Of a stretch of 64,000 nt of DNA, positions 57,263-64,000 are shown one piece after another (positions within the stretch are counted from its first letter, which is position 1; the number at the start of each line of letters is the position of its first letter). Source of the stretch: Xenopus tropicalis (taxonomy: Eukaryota > Chordata > Amphibia > Anura > Pipidae); contig NC_030678.2 in NCBI RefSeq assembly GCF_000004195.4, forward strand, positions 86,650,904-86,714,903, read 5' to 3'. The notes beneath the pieces were generated by a model. That model saw nothing but the letters and a program-made list of their open reading frames with translations, was not told where the DNA came from and made no database searches. The position numbers and the translations under genes are program-made.

Positions 57263-57470
57263 CTCCTTCCCCTTTAGTGGTTTCATCATCTTATGCGGTT
57301 CCTTATGCGGCGGCGACAGGACCTTTTATAAGGTTGCGCCCGTGGGTACGTGTGACGTCAGTACACCTTATAAAAGTGCCTGTCACCGCCGGAGAAGGAG
57401 CCAAATAAGGAGAAGACCCGTGCAAGGAGCTGGAGTGCCTACCTTCAGCCAGCGCATCGTCGCGAATCGT

Positions 57471-57526
57471 TCCATGAATGTCCCGCATTTCCGTAATCTA
57501 TTACGGAAATGCGGGACATTCATGGA
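57471..57526. repeat. 27-bp perfect inverted repeat with 2-base loop
   Basis: Arms 57471-57497 and 57500-57526 are exact reverse complements (tccatgaatgtcccgc ... gcgggacattcatgga) around the two bases ct. It lies inside the MITE at 56432-57599. Confidence 0.92.
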
Positions 57527-59772
57527 GCTTTCCGGGACAGCCGGATGCGCTGTAATAAGCGGGACTGTCCCGCGCAAAGCGGGACAGTTGGGGGGTATGC
57601 CATGTGTTGCTAAAAAGTTCTAACTGGAAATATTCTTGAGCTTATTCATCACTCAGTGAATTTATATCTAAGGCATTTGCATGGAAACCACCAAGACTAG
57701 ATTAAAAAGGTGATTTTAATCCCATATAGTTACAATTTCCTGCTGCATTTTGTACTACTGGGTACATATTCATAGACGCAATAGCCTATAAACATAGTTC
57801 AGAGAATATTTGAACTTCAGATTTAGATAATGTGTTCAGCATAATTTATTTGAATAGAACTACATCTGTGAATTTTTACTCTGTTAGGAACCATGCATTT
57901 AACAGCAGTTGCTGTGCCTTGTAGGGTAGAGGTAGATAATTAGATTAACCCCTTCCTTTCCATCTTGTTAACTGAAAACCATTACGCAGGGGGGATCTGT
58001 GCTTGGCAATTTAATAATCTACATCAAAGGGCCAAACATGGCGTAGCTTCAGTTTCCCTGTTTGCCCTGTTTAGCTCAAGAAATTACAAATTACTATAGA
58101 TTCTTCATGATTAACACAGTAGGTAAAAAGTATATTCAGCACAAACCCTATTCATTGAACTCACAGGCAGGGGAGCCTCTGCCATGAGGCGAGTTGAGAA
58201 ACTCTGCTTCTGGTAACTTAAAGAGCAGAAATTCCAATCTTTAAATCAGAATTTCGATCTTCTATTGCAGAGAGCACTACAGTGCTCTTCACTAGCATTG
58301 TGGCCCCCCTCTTTGACGCAACAAAGGTAATGTGGGGGGAGTGAGGGGGCGGCATCAAGTTGGCCACCTCTGTCGGCTAGAACCCCTGAGATGGCACTGC
58401 TCACAGGACCCACGAAAGGGAACAAGTGCATAAGTACAAGGAGCACTTGCTCCTCCTTGCTTGCTGGGTGCCAGACAAAAAATCCAATGCTCAGTGTCAA
58501 TTGCCGCCTCAGGAGGCGCAGCTTGACCTGTCCTTACAGTGCCAAGATTTGGCCTGTGGCTCCTGGTGTTCTGTACCTTGAGAGTCAAAATTATGTTTAT
58601 AGATTAGTGATATTTTATATCGTTATGTTACTAATATAACTTTTTTAAAATCGGTTGTTCATGTAATATTTATATATATTACATGTATGGAAAATATAAA
58701 GACTGCCTTCAGTCACTTTTTTATACAATTGAAAGGGGCTGTTCTCCTTAAACTTAACTTTAAGTATGGCGTGAACATCTAAATTCTATTTGCAGTTGAT
58801 CTTCATTTTGTATTCTTTGTGGGATTTGAATTATTTATGTTTTGTTACATTTCTTGTCATATGCATAGCAATATACTGAACAAGGCAAGCAACAGGGGTG
58901 GGAGATACTTCTCTACAGGGTACTGTCATTCTAGTGGCAAAAGTTACTATTGTTCGTTTAAGCTATGGGGGGCCCTAAAAGTTTATTTGTACAGAGCCCC
59001 ATAGGTCCAAGTTGTTGGTTGCTCTCGCAGTGGGGTAACATCAAAATATGGAATGTTTATTATGTACAATGCATTAGCAAATGGTCCATCCTGTTCTAAA
59101 CCTAAACAACTGAAATAAATTAAACAGCACTTAAACATGTCAAGCATTGTAATATTTACTATATAATCTCTTGATTTCTTAATCTTGGTTTGAACATGCC
59201 ATTCTGTGCTTTGTAAAGCATACTGCTTATTCGTATCACAGATATTTTTCAGTTTCCCCTATTTTTAAAACTTTGAGAACGATTTCCTTTTCATGTGACT
59301 TGATGGAACTTTGACTTTGACTTACTTTGGTCTCACTTCAGTATTCACTTTAATCAAAAACTCTCTAAAACTTGCTTGTGAGCTCATATTTGTCAAATTT
59401 CCATTATTTCGTACAAGAGGATGAACAACTAGTGAGATTTTAGTAATCCTTAACCACTTTCCATGACTGAATTAACAAGAATTTCAACCTCCCTTAAACC
59501 AGTTAAAGCTTTTTAAATAGGCCATTTCACTAAATGCATCAATGCAAAAAATGTTGCAAATTTTATCATAAAATGGACCAAAAGTCAGGATAATTTTACC
59601 CTCAAGAGTAGAAAACATATCAATATTGTGCAGCTTATTAAACAATATTACAGAAGCATGTGTCATCATATTTTCTCAAGTCTTAAACCTATGTTATATT
59701 ACTTATTACTTTGTGGGTTATAGTTTCAGGTTTCTTACTCTGTACCCTTTTTACCTCTTTTACTTATTGCAG

Positions 59773-59916
59773 AAAGTGGATTCCCCTTACAGGCTCCTAG
59801 GATCTTGGGAGAAAGGTTATAGGGAAATACAGAAGCTAGAGGAGCTGGAAGATACTTTGGAAGAAGAAGATGTTTTTCCCATTAAAAGTGAAACGAGTGG
59901 AACAAGTGAAACAAAC
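59773..59916 (+). CDS. Second gene, coding exon 3 (residues 110-157)
   Basis: The acceptor is acttattgcag and the donor is AAC|GTATGC. The exon has 144 bases and phase 0 on both sides. The other two frames hit stops within the exon, so the frame is certain if this is an exon. It encodes KVDSPYRLLGSWEKGYREIQ and an acidic stretch KLEELEDTLEEEDVFPIK that could form a short helix. It ends in SETSGTSETN. No family is recognised. Confidence 0.7.
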
Positions 59917-62589
59917 GTATGCTAAAGAAAAAAACATATTGTACAGCAAGAGAAACCTGTATGTTCAGAAACCATTCAGCCTCATCCAGAAGCAGTATAC
60001 TGTACATCATTACATGTTAGGAACTAGAAGTGCCACAGTGCAAGGGCATCTTTAAGTCTTTTGGGGTGCAGCATCTATTTCTTTCATCTTCATTTAAATA
60101 GACTTTTCTGTACTAGTGGGATACCGTATTACACAATAGATTATGTGTAGGTGCCTCCTTTTTCTGCAGTAGCACACATATTTGTTACATGTCACAAAAC
60201 AACACAGAAATAAGGACATCCTTATACAAAAAGCAACTTGCAGTGCTAGAGTTTGGATTTTCTGTAGAAAAAGGAGTCACTGAAGATCAGATGCAGCTAC
60301 TGAATCATTTGCAAACTGATAAATAGTTGTCTTATACACTGTATACAGAGTTAGTAATAGTTAGGTAATATCAGTAACACATATTTTTACAGAAAGCAAA
60401 AATGGACTCTTTGGGAAAGTAGTAGTTTATAATAAATATATAAAAATAGCAGGAAACAACCTGCCTGCTCAATGTGATACAGTGGCTTCCTTTGTGATCC
60501 CCTGGTCAAAAAGCAGCAGAAGTAAGAATCAGATACTGTAGAACCTCAGTTTAAAAATTCAAATGTAAATGAAACTTGGGTTCTTAGGGAATTTTGGGAC
60601 AGTCACATGTAATTGGATTAGGATAGATCAACCAAAGATGCAGTATTCATGAACTTTAAACCAATAGTCTGAGCTGTTCTATTTCACTTGCATGGGATTT
60701 TGTGCTGTCCTAATTAGGCAGACAGAAAAAGCACATTTGGCAGAATACAGCGGTGCAGTACTTGCCTTGCCTGATGTGCCAAATCTGCTGCCAGTTACTA
60801 TTTGTAGATTCTTTTCTGTTCCTGCATGTTTTCCAGTTAATCCCTATTTAACTTAATGAATTTTAACATCTACTTTGTGGACCAGTCTGACACAGTGTCC
60901 AAGACACTCATAAGTAAACACATCCCTGGCTTTGTTTCAGTAACTACTGTTTGTCTAAAAGAACGGACATCTTAATTACTATATAATCTACAACATTTTT
61001 GATTAAAAGGCAAAAAAACCCCCAAAAAAACATGAATGGCTGCAAGCCAGCTCTGATCTCTTTCTCTCTTGCATTGAACTATTTTAATTTGCATTTAATA
61101 CAATTCTCTGATATTTTTATCACTCACTCTTGCGCATTAAATGAATGTAATTGCACTGAAAAGTATACATTAATGGGACATGGGCTCCTAGTAGATAGAA
61201 TTGCACATTTATTCCCAAGTATGTTCAATTTTCTCTAATTAGTGCTCGTCAGGTGTCGTGTCTTATCTGATAGCTATAATAGCACAAACCCCTTCAACTT
61301 GTAGAGCAATTTCTTTCTTTTATTATTTTATCATATTTTGCATTTCTTCTTGATTTTGAAGGGCATAGAATATTGTAGAGTCCAAAAATAAATCTTAAGT
61401 GTGATTAATTTATATTATTAATTTACATTATGGTGCTGTTAGGGGTGTGAAGGATATGGTACAATTTTGGTGGGGGTTTATGATTCTTTCTGGTTGATTT
61501 ATTTAATATACTACACCCATATTCTCTATACTGATGTAGGAAAGGCTGGCATTCTAAAGCTATAAGAAACCAGAATCTGCTTCAGAGTTCAGCTTAATTC
61601 CGGTATATTTTTGCAAAAATCAGATTCAGCTAAATCCTCGGTGTTCAAATGAACCCAATCAAAACCCTTAAAGTCATGTGCCAATTTTGTAAGATGTTGC
61701 TCTAATGTGAATATGCACATTAGTACTCTAATTCAAACTTTGGGCTTGGTTATTAGAGATCATATCAGCTGCACTTTGTGATTTTTTAGTTGGCTTTGGT
61801 GTATTCCCAAAACCTTCTTATTTTTTTCTGTAGCTGGCAATGCAAACTTTACCCCAGTGTTATCTGCAACCATTCAGATTTTGCTTTTATTTTTCTGTAG
61901 TCAGCTTGCTGATTTGTTCATAATAGTAAGTATATTGTTAGTGTATTGCCCCTAAACTCGGCTGTTTGGTCAATATTACCTATGTATGGCCAACTCGGCA
62001 TAAATATCTGTGAGACCATCAGTGACATATAGAGATCTCTTGATTGGTATATTATTATAATTATTTGAGGTGTGTTTATGTTTTTTATTTAAAGAAGTAG
62101 GAAAGGCTAAGTCACTTGGGGGTGCCAAATGTTAGGCACCCCCAAGTGACTTAAATCGCTTACCTTTTACCCTGGGCTGGTGCCCCTGTTAGGAGAAAAC
62201 TGCACCAGCCCGGGGTACCTGTAGTGAGTGCTTCCTTCTTCCATGTTTCTTCTGGGGTGAAATCCCTGAGTCGCGCATGCGCAGTAGAGTGAAAAGCCGT
62301 CTTTCTTGTTAAAGTTTGGCTTTTCACTCTAATGCGCATGCACAGCGCGCCAACGCGGAAGAAGGAAGTGCTTGCTGCTACCCCGGGCTGGTGCTGTTCT
62401 CTCCTAACAGGGGCACCAGCCCGGGGTACAAGGTAAGCCATTTAAGTCACTTGGGGGTACCTAACATTTTGGCACCCCCAAATGACTTAGGCTTTCCTTT
62501 AAAGGAAAACTCTGGCTTCCGAACCAGAATTTCAGCCCTGTACCTATATAGGCTCTTTGTTTAACTGTTCATTTATTTTTCTTTTCTAG
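59917..62589. other. Second gene, intron 4
   Basis: It is mostly unassigned AT-rich DNA. A large fold-back element lies at 62095-62500. No further exon in frame was recognised. Confidence 0.4.
62095..62500. mobile_element. Nested fold-back MITE with TTAA-like ends
   Basis: The whole 0.4-kb segment is an inverted repeat: ggaaaggctaagtcacttg at the left, aaatgacttaggctttcc at the right, with ccctgggctggtgcccctg against caggggcaccagcccgggg inside. Each outer arm contains its own smaller hairpin (cttgggggtgcc against ggcacccccaag at 62117-62154 and its mirror near 62448-62480). The centre has gcgcatgcgcag words and a cttttcactct pair. The ends lie next to tttaaag and ctttaaag, consistent with a TTAA target. 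Confidence 0.75.
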
Positions 62590-62716
62590 AAAGATTATCA
62601 GGAACTTCCCTCCTTGATACCTAGTAATATCAGAGGTTTTTTGGAACCATATGCATCTGATCTAAGTGTCAAAAAGAGGGCAAGAGATCACTTGCAGGTG
62701 ATGGCTAGTCATTCAG
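62590..62716 (+). CDS. Second gene, coding exon 4 (residues 158-199, continues beyond window)
   Basis: The acceptor is cttttctag and the donor is CAG|GTGAGT. The exon has 127 bases, enters in phase 0 and leaves in phase 1. It encodes KDYQELPSLIPSNIRGFLEP and then YASDLSVKKRARDHLQVMAS. No domain is recognised. The gene must continue past 64000, because no stop codon is reached. Confidence 0.7.
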
Positions 62717-63475
62717 GTGAGTGACATTGGTTGTACTCACTTAATTTTTGTTGATGTAGATTTGCAAAACTAGTTTATTGGCCCAGGGCTGTTGATGCAT
62801 GTACATTGTAATCAGATTTAATTTGTACGTTTTTGATGATTTGAAAGATTCTGATATATTAAATGCTCCTGAGGTCATTTTAGATATGCTATAAGAACAG
62901 GATGCTTTCTCCAAGCAAATTGTCATAGGATGGATATGGATGAAAACCTCCCACTCTCCAATGACACTTGTCTGAAGCATAGTCTAAGAATATTCTGCAA
63001 CTTTAAAAAAAAAAAACCCTCTGGCAAATCTGTCTGGCAGAAAGATTTACTTATTATTTAAGGTTTTTATTCTCCTTTAATATTCAAATAGTAGTACATA
63101 TTAGGCATAGTGATCCACATAACTATATAAATATTTGTCTGAAAATCGGTGGGCTCATTGGCAGGCCTGATCAACTTATCATTTAGTGTTAATTTTAAAA
63201 GGTGTAGACAGTTTCCAGGCTAAAGGTGAGGGCAGGCAGGAATTAGAGGGGGAAGGAATTTGAGACTTGGCAATAAGAGATGCTGCATCATTATGAGCAG
63301 TTACTACATCACTAAAGGAGAGGAAGGACTAGGTCGAGGCTGTGGAATATGAATAGCATCTAGGCAGTCTGAGAGATGTTGAAGTACCCGAGAAAGGTGC
63401 ATTTGCTGAACTTCCTGATTCTGAAGGTTTTGACTATATTTACCTATAGTTAAACCACCAGTTAGTTTTGCCCCA
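62717..63475. other. Second gene, intron 5, unassigned part
   Basis: AT-rich with no recognisable feature. Confidence 0.4.
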
Positions 63476-63812
63476 TTAAAGGGGCTGTTCACCTTTAAAT
63501 TAACTTTCAGTATGATGTACATTCGGAGACACTTTGCAATCGGGCTTCATTTTTTATTATGTGTAGTTTTTGAATTATTAAGCTTTTTGTTCAGCAGCTC
63601 TCCAGTTTCGAATTGTAGCAGCTATCTGGTTGCTAGGGTCCAAATTACCCTAGCAACCAAGAAGTTGTATGAGTGAGCTGCTAGAATATAAAAAGAAGAG
63701 TCTTGAATAGAAAGATAAGTAATAAAATACAACAATAACAATACAATTGTAGCCTTACAGAGCAACAGATTTTTGGCTTCCAGGGTCAGTGACCCCCATT
63801 TTAGAGTTGGCT
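63476..63812 (+). repeat. MITE, 'ttcacctttaa' family
   Basis: It is close to the family consensus: ttaaaggggctgttcacctt, tctggttgctagggtccaaa and gggtcagtgacccccatttt. The left border includes TTAA. Confidence 0.7.
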
Positions 63813-63931
63813 GAATGTATACTTTCCTATGATCAGAAGGCAAATCTCTATTTAAAACATAACATGTGGCATGCAAGTGTACGTTAGGGTGCATTATGAA
63901 CCCTTAAAAAAATCTTATTTAATACTACAGT

Positions 63932-64000
63932 TATGAGACCTGTTATCTAGAATGCTTGGGTCCTGGGGATTTCCAGATAAGGAATCTTTCCATAATTTGG
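63932..64000 (+). repeat. MITE, 'aggtatgggac' family, cut by window end
   Basis: The words acctgttatctagaatgctt, ggtcctggggatttccagat and aatctttccataatttgg are the left end of the family at 5684-6012. Confidence 0.65.

Larger units (their letters stand above)
56432..57599. mobile_element. MITE expanded by a 16-bp minisatellite
   Basis: The ends catacctcccaac and gttggggggtatg are inverted relatives. A 7-bp candidate target duplication, ccatgtg, lies at 56425-56431 and 57600-57606. The left two-thirds (about 56457-57262) is a tandem array. The right third is CpG-rich and holds two hairpins (57309-57390 and 57471-57526) and a perfect CRE palindrome TGACGTCA at 57353-57360. There is no coding capacity of its own. 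Confidence 0.8.
53128..59772. other. Second gene, intron 3 (6.6 kb), repeat-rich
   Basis: Elements at 54651-55007, 55062-55738, 55952-56175, 56432-57599, 58172-58565 and 58732-58800 are given separately or below. 53128-54650 and 58801-59772 have no recognised feature. 58172-58565 shares ctgccatgaggcgagttga with the window start (357-525) and ends in cgcctcaggaggcg. 58115-58170 matches 51255-51310 in reverse. 58732-58800 is a fragment of the ttcacctttaa family. Confidence 0.5.

Noticed and set aside
56455..57623. Long overlapping ORFs of 252-362 codons (+) and 168-214 codons (-)
   Set aside because: They exist only because the 16-bp minisatellite has no stop codons and cycles through all frames. 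The peptides are pure repeats in every frame, with no splice or start context.

Overview
This window is vertebrate nuclear DNA, almost certainly from a Xenopus frog. The evidence is AT-rich sequence, split genes with GT/AG introns, and several repeat families I associate with Xenopus genomes: TTAA-flanked MITEs, palindromic elements with TTA/TAA flanks, hAT-type MITEs and Tc1 transposons. I cannot tell X. laevis from X. tropicalis by reading alone. No prokaryotic features are present.

Two genes lie on the + strand. The first is ptp4a2 (PRL-2, a prenylated dual-specificity-type tyrosine phosphatase). It has a CpG-rich, TATA-less, CCAAT/GC-box promoter at about 10.7-11.1 kb and a non-coding first exon ending at 11122. 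A 15-kb first intron follows, then a second exon with a long 5' leader, and the 167-codon reading frame is spread over five coding exons (27085-34953). Its 3' UTR probably ends near 36.87 kb. All splice phases agree and the catalytic CX5R loop, general acid and C-terminal CAAX box are intact. The leader carries a 21-codon upstream ORF (26520-26585), rich in CpG and codon-like, plus further short uORFs including a bare start-stop at 26869. This fits the translational control reported for PRL phosphatases.

The second gene starts in a small CpG-rich promoter near 48.0 kb and continues past the window end. Four coding exons (49659-49931, 53074-53127, 59773-59916, 62590-62716) join in frame to about 199 residues of hydrophilic, low-complexity protein that I do not recognise. 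In human the same-strand gene downstream of PTP4A2 is SPOCD1. A TCACGTGA E-box beside an E2F-like GGCGCGG at the promoter resembles germline-gene promoters, so spocd1 is a reasonable but unproven candidate.

The rest is mostly transposon-derived. Three nearly identical Tc1/Sleeping-Beauty-like elements are present, each flanked by TA: 7252-8869 (intact 340-aa DD34E transposase), 19107-20709 (reverse strand, two compensating frameshifts) and 30157-31744 (frameshift, nonsense codon, left-end deletions). An older, decayed Tc1 relic spans about 24.0-25.6 kb. A 5'-truncated LINE 3' end (17300-18122) finishes in a 40-bp perfect inverted repeat. Two hAT-type MITEs have perfect 8-bp target duplications. 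A MITE at 56432-57599 has been inflated by a 16-bp minisatellite with a 175-bp higher-order period. An 0.65-0.8 kb direct duplication brackets the ptp4a2 promoter and first exon. Other stretches over 300 bases with no recognisable feature are listed explicitly.
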